Assembly (NCBI GenBank): GCA_030765045.1
Contig: CM060962.1
Span: forward strand, 165,510,694 to 165,574,693
Direction of reading: 5' to 3'
From: Tenodera sinensis
Lineage: Eukaryota; Arthropoda; Insecta; Mantodea; Mantidae
DNA length: 64,000 bases
Positions 1-9,846 of the stretch are shown piece by piece. Position 1 is the stretch's first letter, and each line of letters starts with the position of its first letter. The translations under genes and the position numbers were made by a program. A model generated the notes under the pieces. The model was not told where the DNA came from and searched no databases. It saw only the letters and a list, made by a program, of their open reading frames with translations.

Positions 1-365
1 GTTTCTCGTTTCTTTCAAGCAAATTTAAGCTTTGACAACATGTTACTTAAGCTGAAAATATTGTCTCGTCTGTTACCCTCACGCAACTTTCTCTACTCTT
101 GCCCTAACAATTAATACAAAATGTTATTTGCACTAACATCTTCGTGTTAGCTGAGATAAACATTTTCACAAATTATCTCCCTGCTTATTTCCTTTTATGT
201 GCAAGGAGGGATATTAGAGTAAGGAAGGCTTTGTGTACTGATCAAAAGCTACATGCAATTCTACTGAAAAAGCATTCACAAGGAATTTTTTGGGTCCATC
301 CACATCTCTTGACTTCGCATTTGTTTATGTTCCCAAAACTCAACTAAAATCATGGAAATATCTCC
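1..365 (-). repeat. Diverged copy of dispersed repeat, 3' part
   Basis: Shares the motif run seen at the 3' end of the dispersed family (1030-2060, 28370-29195, 56970-57955, 62470-63368): start-like Ca/Tc-rich stretch, 'taacacgaagatgtta', the 'aaggaaataagca' block and a short CCTTG..CAAGG-type hairpin region, all on the minus strand. Much more diverged than the other copies. The mirror copy is at 13930-14293. Confidence 0.55.
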
Positions 366-379
366 AAAAAATCCTACAG

Positions 380-482
380 GCACACACACATACTCACACG
401 TAAACACACACGCACACACACACATACACCCCGCACACATGCACACAAATACACATGCACACCTACACACATGAATGCACAA

Positions 483-522
<40 letters not shown>

Positions 523-551
523 ACATACATACGCGCAAACACACGCACAAA
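380..551. repeat. CA-rich microsatellite, left arm
   Basis: Imperfect CA tract with interspersed TA and GC dinucleotides and a pure run at about 487-519. The right-arm counterpart (13738-13920) is 6 bp longer. Apparent cysteine- and valine-rich reading frames here are low-complexity only. Confidence 0.9.
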
Positions 552-555
552 ACCG

Positions 556-1029
556 CATAAGCTTCATTTATAAGTTCCTTAAATTAAGGACTTTATGTTA
601 GCCAATGCATCACTTTTCACAAGGATACTCTACTCAGTTTTCTTTGTGAAATATCCGGGGTGTTTAAGAGGACACTTATTTATACATTTATTTTCTTGTT
701 TATAGTATCTTACGAGATTACTATGCTTGTTTAATCCTAGCAAGTAATATTTTTTAAATCGCACCAAAGAATAACGATACCACAATGCAGGAACAGTAAG
801 CACCCGAGGAACGTAGCTGAATCATTGAACCATCAGCAATACAGGTTTCAAAGTAATGGGCAAATTTCAAACACTAAGTAATATCTCGCCTTATTATTAG
901 TTTCTTTATTGACAAATTCGAGAGTTCTGGTCAAAGTAATTACTGCAATAACACATGTTAACATATATAATAACCCCTTTCAATCATACAGAAAATTCTT
1001 TTGACTTCATTTCTACATAAACACAAATA
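556..1029. other. AT-rich spacer, nothing recognised
   Basis: No open frame, RNA gene or repeat match that I can support. The mirror copy is 13259-13732. Confidence 0.5.
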
Positions 1030-2060
1030 TTAAAAATCTGATGTGTTACACTCACGTGACTTCTACCCTCTTGTACTTCCCATTCTTACAAAATCTTATT
1101 CCTATATCTTCTTCGTGTTAGTTGAGATAAACATTTGTACAAATTATCTTATTGCTTATTTCCTTGCAGGTGCAAGGAGAATGTTAGAATACTGCAGGCT
1201 TTTCTGCCATAGTCTAATGTTTAAAAGCTTTGAGATTCTGTTGTCTTTGCACACTTAAGATATAAAAAATGAACAACAATGATCCATTTCACGAAAGTTC
1301 TAAGTTTTTCCGAAACTCACACACATAACAAGGAATATCTCCGAAATGATTCACACTACAAGAAAATTTATTCAGTCAAAAATTGTGTATTTTAGCAAGA
1401 TCTATATTCTCTATAGTATGATTTGGTCCATCTCTAACGGTTTACCAGTTATGCAAAAGTCGCCCAGAATAAATACGACTACAGGGGCTACACCCAGAAA
1501 ATTCAAGATATACATTTCATTTATCAAAAAAATATCTCAAACATATGACATTTTAATCAAATCGTTAGAGCAATTTCCAAGAAAGTCAAAATTTTCGAAA
1601 AATGTTCCATGTCAAGGGTAGTTAAGGGGGATATTTTCTTTTCAAATTCTTCGCGGCGCATCCTTGAAAGACATTAAACTTAAAAACTGACTTTGGTTTA
1701 ACCGAATTTTCGTTCTGAGTTATGCTGAGCACAGACTGACACACACACACACATGCCTACACATACACACACACATTTTTAGCAAACACACCTACACTCA
1801 CACACACATTTAGACATGCACACACACGCACACATACACACACGAGCATACACACACATACACACACTCACACACGCGCAGACACCCCCACTTACACACA
1901 TACACTCACACACATGCACCCAAGCACACACATACACGCACCTTTTTGTAAACCTGCTTTTTTGGATTCAGGGGGCCTCGAACATATATTTCCGGTGAAA
2001 TCTTGACTTCGAATTTTTGGGTGGAGTACGATACTTCCCCTATTGACCAGTAGAGAAAGT
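1030..2060 (-). repeat. Dispersed repeat family copy (left arm)
   Basis: On the minus strand it begins with 'ctactggtcaatagggg', then 'ccacccaaaaattcgaag', 'tttcaccggaaatatatg', an internal GT microsatellite, 'cagcataactcagaacg', the 'gattaaaatgtcatatg' block and a terminal 'aacacatcagattttt'. The same order of blocks occurs at 28370, 56970 and 62470 on the plus strand. It contains the perfect mini-hairpin CCTTGCA-GG-TGCAAGG near its 3' end. No terminal inverted repeat and no conserved reading frame that I can defend. Class unknown. Confidence 0.8.
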
Positions 2061-2880
2061 AAAAATAGAGGTTGCGACAACTGAGCATAAAAAATACACA
2101 ACGCTAATTTCATTTCAATATATGAAACTCCTGATATTATTCTTTGTTATCAAATGATTAAAAATTGAAGAGACAGAATAATGAAAATTTCATTCATCTT
2201 ACCCTTGCTATTGAATAAAGTTAGTGAATGAGACCTGATGCTCTGAAAGTATTTATTTTTTCTCAAGTAGTAATAGATAAGGGGTTAATAAAATATCAAC
2301 AGGAACTTTTTGTCACTAGATGTAAGTTTATTTAATAAGTTTGCCAGTTTATAGCAGGTTTGTATAAAACAATTGTACTATTAAATCTTACAATCCAGAG
2401 GCTTTTAAGGGGAGAATATGTTTGGAAACAACTCAAAGAATGTGTGAAAACTGCGTACCAATATTCATTACAAATACAAACCAAAACGGATAAGTGGGGC
2501 TTGTAGACAGAATACAAAACGAGCTCTATGGTGTTAAAGGAAATTAAAGGCGCAAAACTCCTTATGTGACTTAATCCCTGGGAATGACTGATGGTAGCAT
2601 GGAGATGGGAACAATAACAATGATAATGAATAGGAATCCCGCCAGCCTATATTTTAAACATTTTGCTCGGTGTTATTCATCTTTATTTTTTTATTGAAGC
2701 ATAACATTTCTTGTCATTTCTTACTGAACCTTCAGCATTCAGTTCATTGAATAAGAAAAGAGAATAAAGACATCATTCAGATGTTCATACATTCATTTTA
2801 AATTACATTAAAGGCTGGCTTTGTCACTTTCATTATAAAACAAGCTATTATGTATATCATTTCACAGTATCCAAATATTG
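2061..2880. other. AT-rich spacer upstream of the spliced gene
   Basis: No gene or repeat recognised; short frames are not supported. Mirror copy 11390-12209. Holds arm mismatch 2293/11977. Confidence 0.5.
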
Positions 2881-2904
2881 GAAAGAAAGCTAACTTCTTA
2901 GTTT

Positions 2905-3030
2905 AGCCAATAGAAACAAAGTTCGGCGGGGTGGTGGGGTAGCTGTTTTACTGCGCAGCTGCACAGGTGTGGTGGGGGAAAGCATTCTAACCTATAAAAG
3001 GGTACACCGTCCGCAGGAGTGAACGGACTC
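2905..3030 (+). promoter_or_regulatory. CCAAT/TATA promoter of the spliced gene, left arm
   Basis: A CCAAT box sits at 2907-2911, G-rich GC/CACCC-like stretches at 2924-2940 and 2967-2978, E-box motifs CAGCTG and CAGGTG between about 2956 and 2970, and a TATA box TATAAAA at 2993-2999. A start about 30 bp downstream would fall near 3023-3030, leaving a 5' UTR of roughly 90-95 nt before the ATG at 3119. The element order and spacing fit a focused RNA polymerase II promoter. The exact start is inferred. Confidence 0.7.
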
Positions 3031-3118
3031 ACAAGACACACAGGTGTGATTGCAGTTCTAGAGGGCGAAACATCAGTTGGCATTTACACATCACTGCAAC
3101 AATAACATACATTCCATA

Positions 3119-4423
3119 ATGGCAGGTAAGCCCATTTTATTATACCTTAAAGAAACATTTTGGTGTCTTTCTACGAGTGAAAGTCATTAAATAGGAACAA
3201 AATACGCAGAAAAAGTTTTTATATGTTAAATGGCATGTATTTCCTTACAATGGACTTGAAATTATCAGCTCATCATTCATTGCCTTTACACATTGAAAGA
3301 TTAAGTCAAAGTGGAAATCCGAACTAACGATGAAATTGCCAAATGTAGGAAAACACGATAACTTTTTTTTCCCACTATTCATTAAATGTTTTCTCTTGTT
3401 GTTATTTTTATTATTATTCTTTTATTCTTTTGTAGGAAACATCAACAGGGCAAATGAATCTAACACGAGCATCAATGGCTCGCCCCCTGGACGTTGCACA
3501 ACACGACTTGACAAAGTTACAATGCCAGTTAGGCCCAATAAATGCAGTTGTGATAGTTGTAAAAATATTTCATCACTGAAAAGTCTACTGGGGGAAATTC
3601 AAGGTAAGAATTATTAAATATTGAAATGCTAGTTTATATTGTTCCTTATTTGGCTCATTGTAGGAATTCCATCGTAAGCAATTTTTGTGTACATTCTGTC
3701 TTCCAGCGTTAGCATTTCAGCTCCAAACCATATGTTCAATCGAAATATCATATATGATATTTTGTTTTTCATCATTCATCTGACTTATAGTATCCCTTTT
3801 AATACTCTCTTCTTCATATCAAAGTGACTTATCTCAAATAATCTGTCTCTAAGCCAAAAACATTTTCTTTTATACCTGAATTAAATATAGTCTTTTATTC
3901 AATCTTTAATAAATGTTCACTTGCTGAATATGAATATCCACTTCAAATATTATAACACCATTAATTAATTTTATTGTTTCATCTTACTTCAGGCCCATAT
4001 GAACCAATGGACCTTTCATTGAATCGCCAGCCTAAGGAGCAGCACACCATGAGACCTTCACAAACAGCTTTACACAGAGAATCAGCGCAAAAGAGGGAAT
4101 TATACCATAAATCACTTTGCGATTGCAAGATCGCTAATCAAGCTGGGAAGAGCACATCTTCTTCAATATCGCAGAGTAATAAGCAGCCGCATGAAAACAC
4201 CCATCAGATTACAGATGAACAATTATATCAACAACGCAAGTACAGCTGGGAACCTTCAAATAAAAGATGTCATACTCATACAAGGGAGCAATTCAACAGC
4301 CCGCAGCAAAGAAGTCAACAAAACTTAAAGGAATTGATCGAAAACAAGACAAGGATATGTATTCATACCTGTGAAACTATGAAATGTGATACTTTGAAAA
4401 TTGCCATAGAACTTATTTTATAA
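3119..4423 (+). CDS. Three-exon gene, 201-aa protein with PMDLS motif (left-arm copy)
   Basis: Coding exons are 3119-3125 (ATGGCAG then GTAAG), 3436-3603 (after a long pyrimidine tract ending TTTTGTAG, donor GGTAAG) and 3993-4423 (acceptor CTTCAG, stop TAA). Both introns are phase 1 (310 and 389 bp), the joins keep one frame, and they sum to 606 nt. The ATG has A at -3 and G at +4. The protein is hydrophilic and rich in Ser, Asn, Gln and Lys. It has a Cys cluster CxCxxC at residues 39-44 and the motif PMDLS at 63-67. PxDLS is the known docking motif for the corepressor CtBP; PMDLS also occurs in Drosophila Knirps. A role in transcriptional repression is therefore possible but inferred. No domain is recognised elsewhere. 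It converges on the zinc-finger gene at 5084-5620. The gene model is strong, the function is not. Confidence 0.8.
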
Positions 4424-4620
4424 TTCAATAAGATTTCTTAGAACAGATAACCATCTCTTATAGAGATACGTTATTGACTTTGGCAGGGACTCTAGGTCAT
4501 ATCTAACGACAGTAACAATCATTCATCATGTAATTCATGCTTAGCCTGCAGAGTCGCAGTTATCAGAAGTAACAGGTATTCTATTTTATTCCAAGGGCGG
4601 AAAAAAAGCGTGATAGACAC

Positions 4621-4662
<42 letters not shown>

Positions 4663-4812
4663 TGAGAGAGAGACTGACTGTTACGTGCAGGTGTTTTACC
4701 CATATTTATGAATTGTGAATAATATCCACAGGCATTTTGCCTGAAGCAGTATCTACTTATATTGTGAAATCATCAATTTTGTTGAAATGTAAAAAACGAT
4801 CTTGATTCATTT

Positions 4813-4818
4813 AATAAA
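4813..4818 (+). terminator. Poly(A) signal of the spliced gene
   Basis: AATAAA lies about 390 bp past the TAA stop at 4423, on the coding strand, and is the first perfect hexamer I see. It faces the poly(A) signal of the convergent zinc-finger gene (4985-4990). Mirror copy 9452-9457 on the minus strand. Confidence 0.6.
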
Positions 4819-4984
4819 ATTTATGAAGAGAAATATCAGCGTTATCATTTAACCTGCCCTAACCTATCCTAGCCTAAGCAAGCCTACCCTATCCAAATTT
4901 AGCCTATCTTAACTAGGAATGCATGCAGGAATAACATAATGTATGATATAAATTAACAAAAGAACATAATTACAATCAGATAAT

Positions 4985-4990
4985 TTTATT
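4985..4990 (-). terminator. Poly(A) signal of zinc-finger gene, left arm
   Basis: TTTATT on the plus strand (AATAAA on the minus strand), 94 bp past the stop of the zinc-finger gene. Mirror copy 9280-9285. Confidence 0.65.
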
Positions 4991-5083
4991 TAACTTATAA
5001 AGATGAATACACTACCATTACCATTCAGAAAGCAAGCATATACTATTGAAAGACAATACATATATATTCATTTCATTTCTTAA

Positions 5084-5620
5084 TCATTCAATGATGCCAG
5101 TCGATTTCAGTTCATTGATAATTCCTTGAATTTCCTTATAGTGATTCTGTCCAGTCGATTCTTGTGACATGATTAATAATCGTAAACGTTTTACTAATTC
5201 ATTTGGATCGAACCAAGGATATTCCAGGCGAAAAGCAGCACTTGATGGAGCATCTTGCATGTTATCGGAGACTTGGAGATTATTACTTTCTTCCAATGAA
5301 GTCATGTTTCCAGATGTTTTTACAATAACGCTTAGCGTTGATTTTCCATCTTCATTATTAGATGTTTCATCAATTCCAGATTTTTCACTCTCTTGCAACG
5401 GAAATGCCCCTGATTCAGAATTAGCTATATTGTTCACAGGACCATTAGAAACCTCTTTCTTGCATATTTTATTATGGCGTTGAAGCCTACTCGTTGTCCT
5501 ATTCTTTAAAGTCTGCCCACACTCACAGCATTTGAGGAAACGATCCTTTCCAAGACTAATATATGAAAAATTAAGTCTTGCGTATTTTGTGCAATACAAC
5601 CTTTTACTGTGATCACTCAT
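5084..5620 (-). CDS. BED-like zinc-finger protein, 178 aa (left-arm copy)
   Basis: Single-exon gene. Residues 31-53 form C31-x2-C34-x14-H49-x3-C53, the spacing of a BED-type finger, a DNA-binding fold common in transposases and in genes derived from them. Residues about 60-130 are a Ser/Asn/Glu-rich linker. The last 45 residues (from LEYPWFDP) look helical and acidic/amphipathic with no fold recognised. There is no transposase catalytic core, so it is not a transposase but could be a domesticated finger or a stand-alone regulator. The ATG is preceded by ttcaca and lies about 61 bp below a TATA box. It converges on the PMDLS gene. The identical copy in the right arm shows no frame damage, which argues for recent duplication or ongoing conversion. 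Confidence 0.75.
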   Translation of the reverse strand: MSDHSKRLYCTKYARLNFSYISLGKDRFLKCCECGQTLKNRTTSRLQRHNKICKKEVSNGPVNNIANSESGAFPLQESEKSGIDETSNNEDGKSTLSVIVKTSGNMTSLEESNNLQVSDNMQDAPSSAAFRLEYPWFDPNELVKRLRLLIMSQESTGQNHYKEIQGIINELKSTGIIE

Positions 5621-5680
5621 TGTGAAAATGCAAGTGAAGCTGGCAATAACCGTTTAAGCAAAAGTTAGAGATGCTCGATA

Positions 5681-5687
5681 TTTTATA
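5681..5687 (-). promoter_or_regulatory. TATA box of zinc-finger gene, left arm
   Basis: TATAAAA on the minus strand, 61 bp before the ATG, giving a start about 30 nt upstream of the coding region. The 10-bp minisatellite begins about 85 bp further upstream, so any upstream control region would lie in or beyond the repeat. Mirror copy 8583-8589. Confidence 0.65.
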
Positions 5688-5769
5688 CATTGATTGTTCA
5701 TATGTCAAATATAAACTCGCAACAATGCAAAAACAATTTAGTGTAGGCAGACACCCTAAGTAACCACAG

Positions 5770-6472
5770 GTGAGCAGATGAGGTGACCATGGGTGACCAT
5801 GGGTGACCAGATGAGATGACCATGGGTGACCAAGGGTGACCAAGGGTGACCAAGGGTGACCATGGGTGACCAAGGGTGACCAGATTAGGTGACCATGGGT
5901 GACCAGATGAGATGACCATGGGTGACCAAGGGTGACCAAGGGTGACCATGGGTGACCAAGGGTGACCAGATTAGGTGACCATGGGTGACCAGATGAGATG
6001 ACCATGGGTGACCAAGGGTGACCAAGGGTGACCAAGGGTGACCAGATTAGGTGACCATGGGTGACCAGATGAGATGACCATGGGTGACCAAGGGTGACCA
6101 AGGGTGACCATGGGTGACCAAGGGTGACCAGATTAGGTGACCATGGGTGACCAAGGGTGACCACGGGTGACCAGATGAGATGACCATGGGTGACCAAGGG
6201 TGACCAAGGGTGACCATGGGTGACCATGGGTGACCATGGGTGACCATGGGTGACCATGGGTGACCATGGGTGACCATGGGGTGACCAAGGGTGACCATGG
6301 GTGACCAGGGGTGACCAAGGGTGACCAAGGGTGAACAAGGGTGACCATGGGTGACCAAGGGTGACCAGATTAGGTGACCATGGGTGACCAGCTGAGGTGA
6401 CCAGGGTGACCATGGGGGACCAAGGGTGACCATGGGGTGACCAAGGGTGACCAGATTAGGTGACCAATTAGG
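5770..6472. repeat. 10-bp minisatellite, left arm
   Basis: About 700 bp of a 10-bp unit, GGTGACCATG or GGTGACCAAG (on this strand), interrupted by longer variants carrying agatgagatg and agattagg. Variant blocks recur at 5809, 5905, 5991, 6067 and 6173, spacings 96, 86, 76 and 106, i.e. 76 plus multiples of 10. The MVTLGHPWSP-type reading frames on the opposite strand are just 30-nt translations of three units. Mirror copy 7798-8500. Confidence 0.95.
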
Positions 6473-6479
6473 TGGCCCG

Positions 6480-7088
6480 TGACCCAAGCATGTACGTGAG
6501 CAAAATAAGTGCAAGCTAATGTGAGACTATCAAACATTCAAGATATATAACCTAAATCTAACCTAAGCTAACATAATGTTACCTGAACCTGTTTGTTTGA
6601 ATCTACACACTGTAACTATTTTTAATTGAGGATTTCATTCTGCTTGCACCAACAAATATATCATTACCTAAGCTGAATTCTTCTATTTCAAACTTTTATT
6701 CTCGTAGCACATGCACTAAGTCATCCCATCCCATACAAATATTCAATTTCCGTATAACATAGCCTAATCTACTCTTAATGTGTTTCATGTCACTTAAGAC
6801 ACGATTCAACATTCAGAGAACAATGTCTCAGGTCGATTCTATAGACACAGTTAACAAATCTTTTCTGGAAAGTAATGTTATTCCACTATTCTTCCACACA
6901 TCACCCATACAGGCTATTCACACCAATCAGATAAACATATATCCTACCCTCACCTAACTCTAATCTAAATTCAAGCAAACTATTAAGAGAATGCTATTGT
7001 ATTGTAGATGCTCTAATGAAGTCAATGTGATCTTTTCCTCTCATATATAAGTATTCAATACTCTGAACACCAAACCTGGCTTAATATT
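6480..7088. other. AT-rich spacer to palindrome centre
   Basis: No gene recognised. A short degenerate CCTAA-like stretch lies at about 6548-6592. Mirror copy 7182-7790. Confidence 0.5.
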
Positions 7089-7181
7089 CTTGTTAGCACA
7101 TAAAATCAATCACTCCAGAAGATAATCGAAACAGCTTGCTCTCAAGATAATTAATTGTGATTTATTTTACGTGCTATCAAG
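7089..7181. repeat. Palindrome centre: imperfect stem and 43-nt loop
   Basis: The two arms meet at an unpaired loop (7114-7156). The innermost stem, 7093-7113 against 7157-7177, has mismatches at 7093/7177, 7100/7170 and 7107/7163. Three mismatches in about 21 bp contrast with three in the remaining 7 kb. The simplest reading is that this was an older short inverted repeat at which a strand folded back and copied itself. The loop has no coding potential and no adapter-like sequence that I recognise. Confidence 0.9.
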
Positions 7182-7797
7182 AATATTAAGCCAGGTTTGG
7201 TGTTCAGAGTATTGAATACTTATATATGAGAGGAAAAGATCACATTGACTTCATTAGAGCATCTACAATACAATAGCATTCTCTTAATAGTTTGCTTGAA
7301 TTTAGATTAGAGTTAGGTGAGGGTAGGATATATGTTTATCTGATTGGTGTGAATAGCCTGTATGGGTGATGTGTGGAAGAATAGTGGAATAACATTACTT
7401 TCCAGAAAAGATTTGTTAACTGTGTCTATAGAATCGACCTGAGACATTGTTCTCTGAATGTTGAATCGTGTCTTAAGTGACATGAAACACATTAAGAGTA
7501 GATTAGGCTATGTTATACGGAAATTGAATATTTGTATGGGATGGGATGACTTAGTGCATGTGCTACGAGAATAAAAGTTTGAAATAGAAGAATTCAGCTT
7601 AGGTAATGATATATTTGTTGGTGCAAGCAGAATGAAATCCTCAATTAAAAATAGTTACAGTGTGTAGATTCAAACAAACAGGTTCAGGTAACATTATGTT
7701 AGCTTAGGTTAGATTTAGGTTATATATCTTGAATGTTTGATAGTCTCACATTAGCTTGCACTTATTTTGCTCACGTACATGCTTGGGTCACGGGCCA

Positions 7798-8500
7798 CCT
7801 AATTGGTCACCTAATCTGGTCACCCTTGGTCACCCCATGGTCACCCTTGGTCCCCCATGGTCACCCTGGTCACCTCAGCTGGTCACCCATGGTCACCTAA
7901 TCTGGTCACCCTTGGTCACCCATGGTCACCCTTGTTCACCCTTGGTCACCCTTGGTCACCCCTGGTCACCCATGGTCACCCTTGGTCACCCCATGGTCAC
8001 CCATGGTCACCCATGGTCACCCATGGTCACCCATGGTCACCCATGGTCACCCATGGTCACCCTTGGTCACCCTTGGTCACCCATGGTCATCTCATCTGGT
8101 CACCCGTGGTCACCCTTGGTCACCCATGGTCACCTAATCTGGTCACCCTTGGTCACCCATGGTCACCCTTGGTCACCCTTGGTCACCCATGGTCATCTCA
8201 TCTGGTCACCCATGGTCACCTAATCTGGTCACCCTTGGTCACCCTTGGTCACCCTTGGTCACCCATGGTCATCTCATCTGGTCACCCATGGTCACCTAAT
8301 CTGGTCACCCTTGGTCACCCATGGTCACCCTTGGTCACCCTTGGTCACCCATGGTCATCTCATCTGGTCACCCATGGTCACCTAATCTGGTCACCCTTGG
8401 TCACCCATGGTCACCCTTGGTCACCCTTGGTCACCCTTGGTCACCCATGGTCATCTCATCTGGTCACCCATGGTCACCCATGGTCACCTCATCTGCTCAC
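7798..8500. repeat. 10-bp minisatellite, right arm
   Basis: Inverted copy of 5770-6472, unit GGTCACCCAT or GGTCACCCTT on the plus strand. I found no length difference from the left copy, notable for a repeat of this size and consistent with very recent duplication or with an artefactual copy. Confidence 0.95.
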
Positions 8501-8582
8501 CTGTGGTTACTTAGGGTGTCTGCCTACACTAAATTGTTTTTGCATTGTTGCGAGTTTATATTTGACATATGAACAATCAATG

Positions 8583-8589
8583 TATAAAA
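8583..8589 (+). promoter_or_regulatory. TATA box of zinc-finger gene, right arm
   Basis: TATAAAA, 61 bp before the ATG at 8650; mirror of 5681-5687. Confidence 0.65.
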
Positions 8590-8649
8590 TATCGAGCATC
8601 TCTAACTTTTGCTTAAACGGTTATTGCCAGCTTCACTTGCATTTTCACA

Positions 8650-9186
8650 ATGAGTGATCACAGTAAAAGGTTGTATTGCACAAAATACGCAAGACTTAAT
8701 TTTTCATATATTAGTCTTGGAAAGGATCGTTTCCTCAAATGCTGTGAGTGTGGGCAGACTTTAAAGAATAGGACAACGAGTAGGCTTCAACGCCATAATA
8801 AAATATGCAAGAAAGAGGTTTCTAATGGTCCTGTGAACAATATAGCTAATTCTGAATCAGGGGCATTTCCGTTGCAAGAGAGTGAAAAATCTGGAATTGA
8901 TGAAACATCTAATAATGAAGATGGAAAATCAACGCTAAGCGTTATTGTAAAAACATCTGGAAACATGACTTCATTGGAAGAAAGTAATAATCTCCAAGTC
9001 TCCGATAACATGCAAGATGCTCCATCAAGTGCTGCTTTTCGCCTGGAATATCCTTGGTTCGATCCAAATGAATTAGTAAAACGTTTACGATTATTAATCA
9101 TGTCACAAGAATCGACTGGACAGAATCACTATAAGGAAATTCAAGGAATTATCAATGAACTGAAATCGACTGGCATCATTGAATGA
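8650..9186 (+). CDS. BED-like zinc-finger protein, 178 aa (right-arm copy)
   Basis: Exact inverted copy of 5084-5620: same 178 residues, same C31-x2-C34-x14-H49-x3-C53 finger, same helical C-terminus. TATA box at 8583-8589 and AATAAA at 9280-9285 complete a compact intronless transcription unit. It points away from the palindrome centre and toward the convergent PMDLS gene. With the left copy, the two zinc-finger genes are divergent about a 3-kb centre that holds both minisatellites. If both arms are real, dosage is doubled. Function as a DNA-binding protein is inferred from the finger only. Confidence 0.75.
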   Translation: MSDHSKRLYCTKYARLNFSYISLGKDRFLKCCECGQTLKNRTTSRLQRHNKICKKEVSNGPVNNIANSESGAFPLQESEKSGIDETSNNEDGKSTLSVIVKTSGNMTSLEESNNLQVSDNMQDAPSSAAFRLEYPWFDPNELVKRLRLLIMSQESTGQNHYKEIQGIINELKSTGIIE

Positions 9187-9279
9187 TTAAGAAATGAAAT
9201 GAATATATATGTATTGTCTTTCAATAGTATATGCTTGCTTTCTGAATGGTAATGGTAGTGTATTCATCTTTATAAGTTA

Positions 9280-9285
9280 AATAAA
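9280..9285 (+). terminator. Poly(A) signal of zinc-finger gene, right arm
   Basis: AATAAA 94 bp past the stop codon. Confidence 0.65.
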
Positions 9286-9607
9286 ATTATCTGATTGTAA
9301 TTATGTTCTTTTGTTAATTTATATCATACATTATGTTATTCCTGCATGCATTCCTAGTTAAGATAGGCTAAATTTGGATAGGGTAGGCTTGCTTAGGCTA
9401 GGATAGGTTAGGGCAGGTTAAATGATAACGCTGATATTTCTCTTCATAAATTTTATTAAATGAATCAAGATCGTTTTTTACATTTCAACAAAATTGATGA
9501 TTTCACAATATAAGTAGATACTGCTTCAGGCAAAATGCCTGTGGATATTATTCACAATTCATAAATATGGGTAAAACACCTGCACGTAACAGTCAGTCTC
9601 TCTCTCA

Positions 9608-9649
<42 letters not shown>

Positions 9650-9846
9650 GTGTCTATCACGCTGTTTTTCCGCCCTTGGAATAAAATAGAATACCTGTTA
9701 CTTCTGATAACTGCGACTCTGCAGGCTAAGCATGAATTACATGATGAATGATTGTTACTGTCGTTAGATATGACCTAGAGTCCCTGCCAAAGTCAATAAC
9801 GTATCTCTATAAGAGATGGTTATCTGTTCTAAGAAATCTTATTGAA

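Larger units (their letters stand above)
4424..5083. other. Convergent 3' intergenic region with AG tract and CCTAA-like tract
   Basis: Between the two stop codons lie a pure AG microsatellite (4624-4659) and a degenerate CCTAA-type stretch (about 4850-4918: repeated aacctgccctaacctatcc-like units). The latter resembles decayed insect telomeric TTAGG repeat but never forms a perfect array. Mirror copy 9187-9846. The single mismatch 4606/9664 lies here. Confidence 0.6.
1..7113. repeat. Left arm of giant palindrome
   Basis: This stretch is the reverse complement of 7157-14293. Near the centre each base p pairs with 14270-p. Beyond the CA tract at about 1738-1752 the sum becomes 14288, and beyond the CA tract at about 490-518 it becomes 14294, because both tracts are longer in the right arm. 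Otherwise I found only single-base differences, at 2055, 2293 and 4606. Base 1 still pairs (with 14293), so the arm probably continues upstream of the window. Two genes lie in the arm. The arm could be a real duplication or a fold-back artefact of amplification or assembly. Confidence 0.97.

Noticed and set aside
276..548. Cysteine/valine-rich small proteins in the CA/GT tracts
   Set aside because: Translations of dinucleotide repeat only; no start context or splice structure.
5613..8657. Proteins of repeated MVTLGHPWSP-type decapeptide upstream of the zinc-finger genes
   Set aside because: They are 30-nt translations of three 10-bp minisatellite units; the same tract is open in several frames and runs through the TATA box of the real gene.
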